A stretch of DNA of 6,535 nt from JASFJH01 sp050117725 (GCA_050117725.1 JASFME010000130.1:1-6535), one strand, 5' to 3'; counted from the first letter of the stretch, positions 1-5,650 are shown. A program made the numbers and translations. The notes: a model not told the origin generated them from the sequence alone.

Positions 1-179
1 TATCGAAGTTACTGAGTGACGATGGTCTGATCATCTTTTCCAACAATTTCCGGCGCTTTAAACTTGATCCGGTAATCGAAGAAAAGTACGTGGTGCGCGA
101 TATTAGCCGTGGCAGTATTCCCGAGGATTTTGCGCGCCATTCCCGTATCCACCAGTGCTGGGAATTGCGTCGGCGTTGA
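1..179 (+). CDS. rlmL: 23S rRNA methyltransferase RlmKL, C-terminal tail (5' end outside the window)
   Basis: Reading from base 3, 58 codons end at a TGA at 177-179. The tail contains the stretch LIIFSNNFRRF, then DISRGSIPEDFARHSRIHQC and WELRRR. These resemble the end of E. coli RlmKL as I recall it (MFSNN, then SQDFARNRQIHNCW). RlmKL is a cytoplasmic two-domain S-adenosylmethionine enzyme that makes m2G2445 with its N-terminal half and m7G2069 with its C-terminal half in 23S rRNA. Only the end of the second (RlmK) domain lies here, so fusion to the RlmL half is assumed from the usual gammaproteobacterial arrangement. The stop is about two dozen bases before yadG on the same strand, so read-through into the exporter genes is possible. 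The gene is cut by the window edge; nothing suggests a pseudogene. Confidence 0.85.
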   Translation, partial: SKLLSDDGLIIFSNNFRRFKLDPVIEEKYVVRDISRGSIPEDFARHSRIHQCWELRRR

Positions 180-182
180 GTC

Positions 183-196
183 TGCTATGTTAGAAT
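183..196 (+). promoter_or_regulatory. Possible -10 region upstream of yadG
   Basis: TGCTATGTTAGAAT carries two overlapping -10-like hexamers. TATGTT (186-191) is preceded by an extended-type TG, and TAGAAT (191-196) matches TATAAT at five of six positions. No convincing -35 box is seen: TTGCGT at 165-170 is 20 nt from TAGAAT and 15 nt from TATGTT. TAGAAT lies 7 nt before the ATG at 204, so a transcript made from it would be leaderless or nearly so. Confidence 0.3.
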
Positions 197-203
197 CATG
201 CTG

Positions 204-1142
204 ATGTCACACGCACTTTCCATACACGGGCTTTGCAAGACCTATGCGAACGGTTTCGAGGCACTGAAGGGCATTGACCTCGATGTCGCGCAGGGGGATT
301 TCTTTGCCCTGCTCGGGCCGAACGGTGCCGGCAAGTCCACGACCATCGGTATTATCACCTCGCTGGTGAACAAGAGCAGCGGCACGGTGGAGATATTTGG
401 CCATGACATCGATAAACAATTCGATGCCGCCAAGCGCATGATCGGCCTGGTGCCGCAGGAATTCAATTTCAATGTATTCGAGCCGGTCGAGGAGATCGTC
501 GCCAACCAGGCCGGTTATTACGGCATCGATCGCCAGCAGGCCTGGCAGCGTACCGAGTTCTACCTGAAAAAACTCGGCCTGTGGGAAAAGCGCCGCGAGA
601 TGGCCCGTAACCTGTCTGGTGGCATGAAACGCCGGCTCATGATTGCCCGTGCACTCGTGCACGATCCGAAATTGCTGATCCTTGACGAGCCGACCGCCGG
701 CGTCGATATCGAGATTCGCCGTTCCATGTGGGCCTTCCTGCGCGAGATCAATGCACGGGGCACGACCATCATTCTGACCACGCATTACCTCGAAGAGGCA
801 GAAAGCCTGTGCCGCAACATCGCGATCATCGACCACGGCAGGATTATCGAGCATACCAGTATGAAGGCTCTGCTCGGCAAGCTGAGCATAGAGACCTTTA
901 TATTCGACTTGTTGAAGCCATTAAGTGAGGCCCCCGAACTGGCCGGCCATACGGTGCGTCTCATCGATGAATACACTATCGAGGTGGATGTTGGCAAGGA
1001 AGAAGGAGTGAACCCGCTGTTTGCAGAATTGACCCGGCAGGGTATCGAGGTACAAAGCCTGCGCAACAAGGCCAACCGGCTCGAAGAACTGTTTATGATG
1101 CTCATCGGCAGCAAACCGGAGGGTGAACATGACGCCGCATGA
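204..1142 (+). CDS. yadG: ABC-2 type exporter ATP-binding protein, YadG family
   Basis: This is the cytoplasmic ATPase of a two-component ABC-2 exporter. Numbering from the ATG at 198, it shows Walker A GPNGAGKST at residues 40-48, a Q-loop Gln near 87 (GLVPQEF), the signature LSGGM at 139-143, Walker B LLILDEP at 159-165 and the switch His at 196 (TTHYLEEAE). A C-terminal region of about 100 residues ends with the YadG-like stretch RNKANRLEELF. Length (312 aa) fits the family. I prefer the ATG at 204 over the one at 198, because it places KTY at the same distance from the start as in E. coli YadG and gives the better leaderless geometry; neither ATG has a clear Shine-Dalgarno sequence. The last 14 nt overlap yadH, indicating translational coupling. 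The substrate of YadGH is not known to me. Confidence 0.9.
   Translation: MSHALSIHGLCKTYANGFEALKGIDLDVAQGDFFALLGPNGAGKSTTIGIITSLVNKSSGTVEIFGHDIDKQFDAAKRMIGLVPQEFNFNVFEPVEEIVANQAGYYGIDRQQAWQRTEFYLKKLGLWEKRREMARNLSGGMKRRLMIARALVHDPKLLILDEPTAGVDIEIRRSMWAFLREINARGTTIILTTHYLEEAESLCRNIAIIDHGRIIEHTSMKALLGKLSIETFIFDLLKPLSEAPELAGHTVRLIDEYTIEVDVGKEEGVNPLFAELTRQGIEVQSLRNKANRLEELFMMLIGSKPEGEHDAA
1118..1122 (+). promoter_or_regulatory. Shine-Dalgarno sequence that decides the yadH start
   Basis: GGAGG lies inside the end of yadG, 6 nt before the ATG at 1129. It directly abuts the upstream in-frame GTG at 1123, which is too close for initiation, so the ATG is the likely start. Confidence 0.7.
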
Positions 1143-1902
1143 GAAATATGTCGCGTTTCGCACCATCCTTGTCAAGGAGATCCTGCGTTTTGCACGTATC
1201 TGGATCCAGACCGTACTGCCACCCATGGTGACCACGGCGCTGTACTTCGTGATCTTCGGCAACCTGATCGGCCAGCGGCTTGGTAAGATGGACGGCTTTC
1301 GCTATGTTGACTACATCGTGCCGGGCCTGATCATGATGGCGGTGATCACCAATTCGTACGCCAACGTGGTGTCGTCATTTTATGGCTCCAAGTTCCAGCG
1401 CCATATCGAGGAAATGCTCGTCTCGCCTGTGCCGGCCTGGATCATACTGCTCGGCTTCGTCGCCGGTGGCGTGGCGCGTGGCCTGATCGTTGGGGTGGCG
1501 GTCACGTTGGTGGCACTGTTTTTTGCCGATCTGCATGTATACAGCCCGCTGATATTATTGAGCACGGCACTGTTAACCTCGGTCCTGTTCGCGCTTGCCG
1601 GCTTTATCAACGGCGTGTATGCGAAGAGCTTTGATGACATCTCGATCGTACCGACTTTTGTCCTGACGCCGCTGACCTACCTCGGCGGTGTGTTTTACAG
1701 TATCAGTCTGTTACCCGATTTCTGGCAGACTGCCTCGCTGTTAAACCCGATCCTGTACATGGTGAACGCCTTCAGGTTCGGTTTCCTTGGCGTCAGTGAC
1801 ATCAACCTGGTTGTGTCATACGGCATCAGCATTGCGTTTATTGTTATCTTGTACAGCTTCAGCCTGTCGCTGCTCAAACGTGGCGCAGGCGTGCGTAGCT
1901 AG
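1129..1902 (+). CDS. yadH: ABC-2 type exporter permease, YadH family
   Basis: This is the inner-membrane permease that pairs with the YadG ATPase just upstream. The 257 residues contain about six hydrophobic spans, at roughly 27-47, 62-82, 106-134, 138-162, 172-192 and 230-250. The stretch between 168 and 191, with FDDIS, VPTFVLTPLTYLGG and VFYS, is the conserved ABC-2 permease signature and is close to what I recall of E. coli YadH. The C-terminus is cytoplasmic-like (RGAGVRS). The gene overlaps yadG by 14 nt, so the two are almost certainly made together as a homodimeric transporter with two ATPase subunits. The ABC-2 class includes exporters of lipids, polysaccharides and drugs. Neither the sequence nor the neighbours identify the substrate. 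Confidence 0.9.
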   Translation: MTPHEKYVAFRTILVKEILRFARIWIQTVLPPMVTTALYFVIFGNLIGQRLGKMDGFRYVDYIVPGLIMMAVITNSYANVVSSFYGSKFQRHIEEMLVSPVPAWIILLGFVAGGVARGLIVGVAVTLVALFFADLHVYSPLILLSTALLTSVLFALAGFINGVYAKSFDDISIVPTFVLTPLTYLGGVFYSISLLPDFWQTASLLNPILYMVNAFRFGFLGVSDINLVVSYGISIAFIVILYSFSLSLLKRGAGVRS

Positions 1903-1921
1903 TCAATTACGGGAGTGGAAC

Positions 1922-2308
1922 ATGCGTTTATTGCACACCATGATTCGCGTCGGTGATCTGCAACGGTCGATTGATTTTTATACCCGGGTACTGGGCATGA
2001 AGTTATTGCGACAGAAGGACTACCCCGACGGCAAGTTTACCCTGGCCTTTGTCGGCTACGGCGAAGAGAACGAGAATACCGTGGTCGAGATGACATATAA
2101 CTGGGATACCGACAGCTATGATCTCGGCAACGGCTTTGGCCACCTGGCGATCGAGGTGGATGATGTGTACGGCGCGGCCGAGGCGATCCGTAACAGCGGC
2201 GGCAAGATCATTCGGGAACCCGGGCCGATGAATGCCGGCACGACGATCATCGCCTTTGTCGAGGATCCAGACGGTTACCAGATCGAGTTACTCGGGGCGA
2301 AACAATAA
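1922..2308 (+). CDS. gloA: Glyoxalase I (lactoylglutathione lyase)
   Basis: This cytoplasmic metalloenzyme isomerises the hemithioacetal of methylglyoxal and glutathione to S-lactoylglutathione, the first step of methylglyoxal detoxification. The 128-residue protein starts MRLLHTMIRVGDLQRSIDFY, nearly identical to my memory of E. coli GloA. It keeps all four metal ligands at the expected positions: His5, Glu56 (VVEMTYNW), His74 (GFGHLAIEVD) and Glu122 (GYQIELL). It lacks the longer C-terminal tail of the E. coli protein. The ATG at 1922 is chosen because it matches the family start and has GGAG at 1912-1915 with 6 nt spacing. An in-frame extension upstream would run into yadH and has no support. 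The 19 nt gap after yadH suggests co-transcription. The short length and retained E56/H74 are typical of the nickel-activated bacterial class, an inference from family knowledge. Confidence 0.95.
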   Translation: MRLLHTMIRVGDLQRSIDFYTRVLGMKLLRQKDYPDGKFTLAFVGYGEENENTVVEMTYNWDTDSYDLGNGFGHLAIEVDDVYGAAEAIRNSGGKIIREPGPMNAGTTIIAFVEDPDGYQIELLGAKQ

Positions 2309-2310
2309 AG

Positions 2311-2326
2311 TTGTCGTTTTAGACAA
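2311..2326. terminator. Weak hairpin between convergent genes, possible terminator
   Basis: TTGTC (2311-2315) and GACAA (2322-2326) form a 5-bp inverted repeat around a 6-nt loop. It lies in the 23 nt between the gloA stop and the stop of the convergent minus-strand gene. Read on the minus strand it is followed by CTTTATTG, a partial T-run; on the plus strand no T-run follows. The stem is short and AT-rich, so termination here is tentative. Confidence 0.25.
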
Positions 2327-2331
2327 ACGGT

Positions 2332-2757
2332 TCAGGGATTGCGCGCGACTTGCAGGTTCTGCGGCAGACCCAGTTTGACCCGGTCATCGGCGAGCGCGGT
2401 AATATCGGCATTGATCCCCTGCAGCGCCTGTTTCGAGGCACGTAACTGGCTCTTCTGGTAGGCAAGGTAGAGCATGCCCCCCGGCATAACGGCGGCAAGC
2501 AGGTAGTTGTCGCTGCCATCACGGTACTTGCTGACACGCTTCGCAGTGGTTTGCTGCTGTTCGGCCAGTAACAAACGTGCCTCGTCGACGGCCAGTATCA
2601 GTTGGCTCTGACTGATAGTTGGCCAGGCCACGGCAAGGCTGTCCGGGCTGCGTTGCAGCTCCAGTTGGAACAGGGGGCTGGCTGCCAGCACCTGAGTCGG
2701 TGCACTGATGAGCAGCAGTAGCAATGTCCATTTCCGGATTGTCGTGAAATTTTTCAT
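2332..2757 (-). CDS. Small exported protein of unknown function
   Basis: I do not recognise this 141-residue protein. Its N-terminus is a clear Sec signal peptide: a basic start (MKNFTTIRKW), a leucine-rich core LLLLLIS at about 12-18, and a likely signal peptidase I site after VLA at residue 25. It has no lipobox cysteine and no cysteine at all. The mature part of about 116 residues is rich in Gln, Ala and Leu. It has one moderately hydrophobic patch near 85-100 (LLAAVMPGGMLYLAY) followed by a basic, helix-prone stretch (QKSQLRASKQ). A periplasmic or outer-membrane-associated location is likely. There is no clear Shine-Dalgarno sequence before the ATG, only AGAG very close to it. It converges on gloA and lies downstream of a terminator-like hairpin, so it probably has its own promoter. 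Coding is supported by the signal peptide and by the tight fit between neighbours. Confidence 0.7.
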   Translation of the reverse strand: MKNFTTIRKWTLLLLLISAPTQVLAASPLFQLELQRSPDSLAVAWPTISQSQLILAVDEARLLLAEQQQTTAKRVSKYRDGSDNYLLAAVMPGGMLYLAYQKSQLRASKQALQGINADITALADDRVKLGLPQNLQVARNP

Positions 2758-2793
2758 ACTCTAACTATTGCCTACCGCACGTAAAATTCGAGG

Positions 2794-2822
2794 AAAAAGT
2801 CACACAAAATGCTGATTTTGTG
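2794..2822 (-). terminator. Rho-independent-like terminator after the GIY-YIG gene
   Basis: On the minus strand CACAAAAT, the loop CAGC and ATTTTGTG form a perfect 8-bp stem (arms 2815-2822 and 2803-2810) starting 13 nt after the GIY-YIG stop. TGAC and then TTTTT (2794-2798) follow. The stem is AT-rich, so the hairpin is weaker than usual, but stem, short loop and T-run occur in the right order and place. Confidence 0.55.
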
Positions 2823-2834
2823 GGGTGTATCACA
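2819..2834. promoter_or_regulatory. CRP-like palindrome upstream of the exported-protein gene
   Basis: TGTGG-GGTGTA-TCACA matches the CRP/Vfr core TGTGA-N6-TCACA at nine of ten core bases. It is centred about 70 bp upstream of the exported protein's ATG, a distance compatible with activation. It overlaps the terminator hairpin and no matching promoter was identified, so it may be chance. Confidence 0.2.
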
Positions 2835-2835
2835 C

Positions 2836-3174
2836 TTAGGTGGGGGCATGACACACATTTTCAAGGGGTATTGTGCCGTTGGTGTGTTGGTGCAGCAGTG
2901 TCTGGCTGTGGGGCCGTGACAGGGTAATGAGCCGGATCTTGTCGGCCCGGGACAGTTGCTTCAGTTCATATTCGCGGCGCGAGGCCTGCGCCCGGCCGTC
3001 GGCCTGCTCGACGTATACGGGGGCAACAGGGCGGCGCGTGCGTGTGTAACGCGAGGCGCGCGGGCTGTGGTTGTGTTCGTCGAGGCGGCGGGTTAGGTCT
3101 TTGGTGATGCCCGTATACAGGCTGTGATCCCGGCATTGCAGGATGTAGACAAACCATGGCGTGGCCTTGCTCAT
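2836..3174 (-). CDS. GIY-YIG nuclease-family protein, YhbQ/UPF0213 type
   Basis: This 112-residue protein is a single-domain GIY-YIG protein. The first strand is WFVYILQC (7-14), the YIG-equivalent is YTG at 20-22, and the helix that follows holds Arg29 and Arg30 in TRRLDEH. The expected acidic residue is Glu68 in RREYELKQLS. This order, and the PWFVYIL start, match E. coli YhbQ as I recall it. The last 25 or so residues form a divergent, low-similarity tail. YhbQ-type proteins have been associated with DNA nicking or repair, but the physiological role is unsettled; predicted DNA processing is an inference from the fold. No Shine-Dalgarno sequence precedes the ATG, and a -10-like TACAAT lies 8 nt before it. 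The gene follows the HD-GYP gene by 44 nt and ends just before a terminator-like hairpin. Confidence 0.85.
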   Translation of the reverse strand: MSKATPWFVYILQCRDHSLYTGITKDLTRRLDEHNHSPRASRYTRTRRPVAPVYVEQADGRAQASRREYELKQLSRADKIRLITLSRPHSQTLLHQHTNGTIPLENVCHAPT

Positions 3175-3182
3175 GGTGTGAC

Positions 3183-3188
3183 ATTGTA
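3183..3188 (-). promoter_or_regulatory. Possible -10 box for a leaderless GIY-YIG transcript
   Basis: TACAAT on the minus strand matches TATAAT at five of six positions and sits 8 nt before the ATG at 3174, with no Shine-Dalgarno sequence between. A weak -35 candidate, TTTCGA, lies 18 nt further upstream. Transcription from this box would begin at or beside the start codon. Confidence 0.35.
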
Positions 3189-3218
3189 GCGGGTTTGCCC
3201 GGGCCGTCGAAACCGTGT

Positions 3219-4868
3219 TTACAGTGGCCGGTAACCGGGCAGTTTTTCCAGGTCAACCGGGTCGAGTTGTCGCTCATCAAGAAAATCGCGGGCGTAGTTT
3301 TCATACACCTTTGCATTGATAAAGATATCAAACAGATCGGGATCGATATGGTTGTTATTTTTCATGCGGCCAAGGATGCCGAGCGCTTGCGAGATGGGCA
3401 TGGCCTTTTTGTAGGGACGATCGGCGGCAGTCAGGGCCTCGAAAATATCCGCGATGCCCATGATACGGGCCTGCACTGACATCTGTTCGCGGTTCAGGCC
3501 TCGCGGGTAGCCGCGGCCGTCCATAGTTTCATGATGTCCACCGGCGATTTCGGGAACATTGCGCAGATGTTTCGGGAACGGCAGTCTCTCCAGCATATTG
3601 ATCGTCGAGACAATGTGGTAATTGATAACGTCGCGTTCTTCGGGGGTCAGCGTGCCCTTCGGAATTGTCAGGTTATAGACCTCTTCATCACTGAGCAGGG
3701 GCAGGTGTTTGCCATTATGGTCGGTGTACTGGCGTTTCGCGATTTGCCGTACCCGCGCCTGGTCAGCCTCACTCATACATTCACTGCCGATATTGGCGTG
3801 CTGCAGGAAGACCAACTCTTCATCAAGCGTCTCGAGTGTGTGGTCATACTCTTTTTGCAGTGCTGCTTCATCCTGTTCTTGTGCCAGTTTGCGCAGATAG
3901 TCAATCTCGGCCTGTTTCTTGATAATGGCGAAACGTGTCTCAATCAGTTCGATACGATTGTAAATGGTTTCCAGCTTGGTGCCTTTATCGACGACATGTA
4001 CCGGTGTGGTGATCTTGCCGCAGTCGTGCAACAGTGCCGCGATCTTCAGTTCATACAGTTCCTCATCGCTGAATCGCAGGTCGGCATACGGTCCTTTTGC
4101 GGCATCGTGTACGGCCTGTGCCAGACGCATGGCGATCTCCGGTACGCGCCGGCAATGTCCACCGGTATAGGGCGACTTTTCATCAATGGCGGTCGCAATG
4201 ACTTCAATGAATTTTTCCAGCAGGGTACGCAGGTCATCAAGCAGGTGACGGTTGGTCAGTGCGACCGCGGCCTGTGAAGCCAGGGCCTCGGCCAATTGCT
4301 GGTCCTCACGGCTGAAGCTGATGATTTCGTCGTTTAACGGGTGACTGGCATTGATTAACTGCAATACCCCGATAATACGGTTTTCATGGTTCTTCATCGG
4401 CAGGGTCAAAAACGATTTTGACCGGTAACCGATTTTTTTGTCATAGGCCTTGGTGCCGGAAAAATCGAAACCGCTTGCAGTATAGGCATCCTCGATATTG
4501 ATGGTTTCTCCGGTCAGGGCGGTATACGCGGACACGGCGCGGTTATTGGGGTGGCCGTCGGCATCGTAGAGCGGGATGGGCGCGAGTTGCACGGCGCGCC
4601 CGGTCGAACCACCGAGCGCAATACCGAGTGAGCGTGTGCGCATGATTTCAAAACTGAGTTGTTCATCATCGGTGATCAGGTACAGGGTACCGGCATCGGC
4701 ATGGGTAAGGCCCTGGGCTTCGATGAGGATTTTTTCAAGCAGGTGCTCGAGATTTTTTTCTGCCGACAGGGCAATACCGATCTGTATCAGGTTTTCAATG
4801 CGCGTGATGAGGTGGCTGTTTTCGGCAGCGAGATCATCAGTATTCTTGTTGTTGTCCGAGTGCGCCAT
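3219..4868 (-). CDS. GAF-HD-GYP cyclic-di-GMP phosphodiesterase with a large insertion
   Basis: This predicted cytoplasmic enzyme should hydrolyse cyclic di-GMP in response to a ligand bound by its GAF domain. Numbered from the ATG at 4868 (549 aa), a helix at 12-35 leads into a GAF domain at about 35-205, ending RIIGVLQLINA near 164-174. The HD-GYP domain spans about 215-500. It shows GGHCRRV with His238, HDCGK at 281-285, His418 (INYHIV), HHETMDGRGYP at 445-455 and Asp474 (GIADIFEALTAADRPYKK). All recognisable metal and GYP residues are intact, so activity is expected. About 105 residues (300-405) are inserted between the HD motif and TLTPEER; they look helical and charged. The start is uncertain: GTG at 4877 has GGGGGGA with 7 nt spacing, ATG at 4868 has no good ribosome site, and a TTG lies at 4913. 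No membrane segment is visible. No cyclase partner lies nearby. Confidence 0.9.
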   Translation of the reverse strand: MAHSDNNKNTDDLAAENSHLITRIENLIQIGIALSAEKNLEHLLEKILIEAQGLTHADAGTLYLITDDEQLSFEIMRTRSLGIALGGSTGRAVQLAPIPLYDADGHPNNRAVSAYTALTGETINIEDAYTASGFDFSGTKAYDKKIGYRSKSFLTLPMKNHENRIIGVLQLINASHPLNDEIISFSREDQQLAEALASQAAVALTNRHLLDDLRTLLEKFIEVIATAIDEKSPYTGGHCRRVPEIAMRLAQAVHDAAKGPYADLRFSDEELYELKIAALLHDCGKITTPVHVVDKGTKLETIYNRIELIETRFAIIKKQAEIDYLRKLAQEQDEAALQKEYDHTLETLDEELVFLQHANIGSECMSEADQARVRQIAKRQYTDHNGKHLPLLSDEEVYNLTIPKGTLTPEERDVINYHIVSTINMLERLPFPKHLRNVPEIAGGHHETMDGRGYPRGLNREQMSVQARIMGIADIFEALTAADRPYKKAMPISQALGILGRMKNNNHIDPDLFDIFINAKVYENYARDFLDERQLDPVDLEKLPGYRPL

Positions 4869-5006
4869 GAAGTTCACGCCGGTTTCCCCCCACACCCTCC
4901 AGACTTTAATCAATTTTCGAGGATGGGGCCAGCCTCGTCAGGCAGTACAGAGGTGCCGTCGCCGGCCTGCATGGCCAATTGTGTGTTTGCGCGACAATGC
5001 GTGGGC

Positions 5007-5498
5007 TTAGCGGCCGCAGCATTTCTTGTATTTTTTGCCACTGCCGCAAGGACAGGGGGCATTGCGCCCGGGCTTTTCACTACGCAGTGGTTGTCCCTTG
5101 TTGGTGTGACCATCGACGTAGCGCCACTGCCCCTGTTCGCGGCGAAATTCGCTGGTTTCATGCAGCTGGCCGGGTTTGCCATCAATCTCGAAGCGGGCAA
5201 TGAACTCGACCTCGCCGTCGTCATCGTGTTCGCCACCATGCTGCGTTTTCAACACGGACAGGCCTCGCCAGAGGGGTGGTACGTTGTTGGTGTCGAACAC
5301 CCGGTCGGGGCGGGTCGAACTGTGCCAGCTATCGAGCAGGAAGGTCTCGTTATGCGTGACGAAGGCGCTGTAACGGGCACGCATAAGTGCCTCGGCCGTG
5401 GCGGCCTGTCGCGCACCGTCATGCAAAGGGCCGCAGCATTCGGCATACTGCAGGTCGCTGCCACACGGGCAGGGGGAGTTAGCACTGATCAGTAACAT
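5007..5498 (-). CDS. ychJ: YchJ family protein with two SEC-C zinc motifs
   Basis: The 163-residue protein begins MLLISANSPCPCGSDLQYAE and ends with NAPCPCGSGKKYKKCCGR, giving one SEC-C motif at each end. Cys10, 12, 21, 22 and Cys149, 151, 160, 161 repeat the same CxC-x8-CC spacing and should each bind one zinc ion. The middle, with LMRARYSAFVTHNETFLLDS, WHSSTRP and FIARFE, matches the YchJ (UPF0225) domain. Length agrees with E. coli YchJ (about 150 aa). The function is unknown; the C-terminal motif resembles that of SecA, which contacts SecB and ribosomes, so a role near protein folding or export is only a guess. The start at 5498 is chosen because the first SEC-C motif lies directly behind it, as in the family. 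The frame stays open to 5588 upstream, but that part does not look conserved. No Shine-Dalgarno sequence is seen. It is divergent from amt. Confidence 0.88.
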   Translation of the reverse strand: MLLISANSPCPCGSDLQYAECCGPLHDGARQAATAEALMRARYSAFVTHNETFLLDSWHSSTRPDRVFDTNNVPPLWRGLSVLKTQHGGEHDDDGEVEFIARFEIDGKPGQLHETSEFRREQGQWRYVDGHTNKGQPLRSEKPGRNAPCPCGSGKKYKKCCGR

Positions 5499-5506
5499 GG
5501 CGCGGG

Positions 5507-5512
5507 ACTGTA
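5507..5512 (-). promoter_or_regulatory. Possible -10 box for a leaderless ychJ transcript
   Basis: TACAGT on the minus strand lies 8 nt before the ychJ ATG. It is preceded by GC, just as the equivalent box of the GIY-YIG gene is (GCTACAGT against GCTACAAT). A weak -35 candidate, CTGCAA, lies 17 nt upstream. No ribosome-binding sequence fits in the interval. Confidence 0.35.
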
Positions 5513-5521
5513 GCAACGTTT

Positions 5522-5545
5522 GCACGATTTTGCAGCTCATCGTGC
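5522..5545. repeat. Inverted repeat in the ychJ-amt intergenic region
   Basis: GCACGAT (5522-5528) and ATCGTGC (5539-5545) are perfect 7-bp arms around a 10-nt spacer. The repeat lies immediately upstream of the ychJ -10-like box and about 32 bp from the first NtrC-type palindrome. It contains GCAC and GTGC like NtrC half-sites, but 13 nt apart rather than the NtrC 7 nt when counted between those tetramers less their shared flanks; the arms' own spacing is what I rely on. It could be an operator for ychJ or an additional activator site. Confidence 0.4.
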
Positions 5546-5557
5546 GCAGCATAAAAA

Positions 5558-5574
5558 AGCACAGAAATGGTGCA
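5558..5574 (+). promoter_or_regulatory. NtrC-type enhancer site 1 for amt
   Basis: AGCACAGAAATGGTGCA matches the remembered strong NtrC site TGCACTAAAATGGTGCA at 14 of 17 positions, including the whole GCAC-N7-GTGC framework. Its centre (5566) is about 129 bp upstream of the transcription start predicted from the sigma-54 promoter, within the normal enhancer range. Confidence 0.7.
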
Positions 5575-5588
5575 TAAATACTGCCCAT

Positions 5589-5605
5589 TGCACAATAATA
5601 GCGCT
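5589..5605 (+). promoter_or_regulatory. NtrC-type enhancer site 2 for amt (weaker)
   Basis: TGCACAATAATAGCGCT keeps the left half-site TGCAC and has GCGC in place of GTGC at the right spacing, for 12 of 17 matches to the same reference site. Its centre (5597) is 31 bp from site 1, about three helical turns, so both sites face the same side of the DNA, much like the paired sites of the E. coli glnA enhancer. Confidence 0.5.
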
Positions 5606-5637
5606 TGAATGCCCATATTAAGCGGTTAATTTGCCTG

Positions 5638-5650
5638 TAACTGGTTGATA
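5638..5650 (+). promoter_or_regulatory. IHF binding site between the NtrC sites and the amt promoter
   Basis: TAACTGGTTGATA matches the IHF consensus YAANNNNTTGATW at every specified position. It is centred about 51 bp upstream of the predicted start, between enhancer and promoter, where IHF bends DNA to bring NtrC to the sigma-54 polymerase. The flanks are AT-rich. Confidence 0.6.

Noticed and set aside
207..854. Open minus-strand frame (215 codons) antisense to yadG
   Set aside because: yadG carries every ABC ATPase motif; the antisense frame has no start context or recognisable domain.
3190..3201. Small hairpin CGGG-TTTG-CCCG between the HD-GYP and GIY-YIG genes as a terminator
   Set aside because: The stem is only four base pairs with no T-run on either strand; the bases overlap the presumed GIY-YIG promoter.
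3531..4277. Open plus-strand frame (248 codons) antisense to the HD-GYP gene
   Set aside because: Its composition mirrors the opposite coding strand and it shows no domain; the HD, GYP and GAF motifs are on the minus strand.
4878..4907. FliA (sigma-28)-like promoter before the HD-GYP gene (TAAAGTCT then GGGGAAAC)
   Set aside because: The -35 half is close to TAAAGTTT, but the -10 half matches only about four of eight positions and would place the start inside the ribosome-binding region.
4869..5006. Search of the 138 nt between ychJ and the HD-GYP gene for a terminator, small RNA or extra gene
   Set aside because: Only GGCC-ATGCA-GGCC and similar short palindromes without T-runs are present, and no frame has a convincing start with a ribosome site.
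4659..5495. Open plus-strand frame (278 codons) across the HD-GYP start and ychJ
   Set aside because: It is antisense to two well-supported genes with intact motifs, and has no ribosome site or family signature.
5582..5616. TGCCCAT repeated at 5582-5588 and 5610-5616
   Set aside because: Two 7-mers 28 bp apart in an AT-rich region are not improbable, and they fit no known site better than the NtrC and IHF elements around them.
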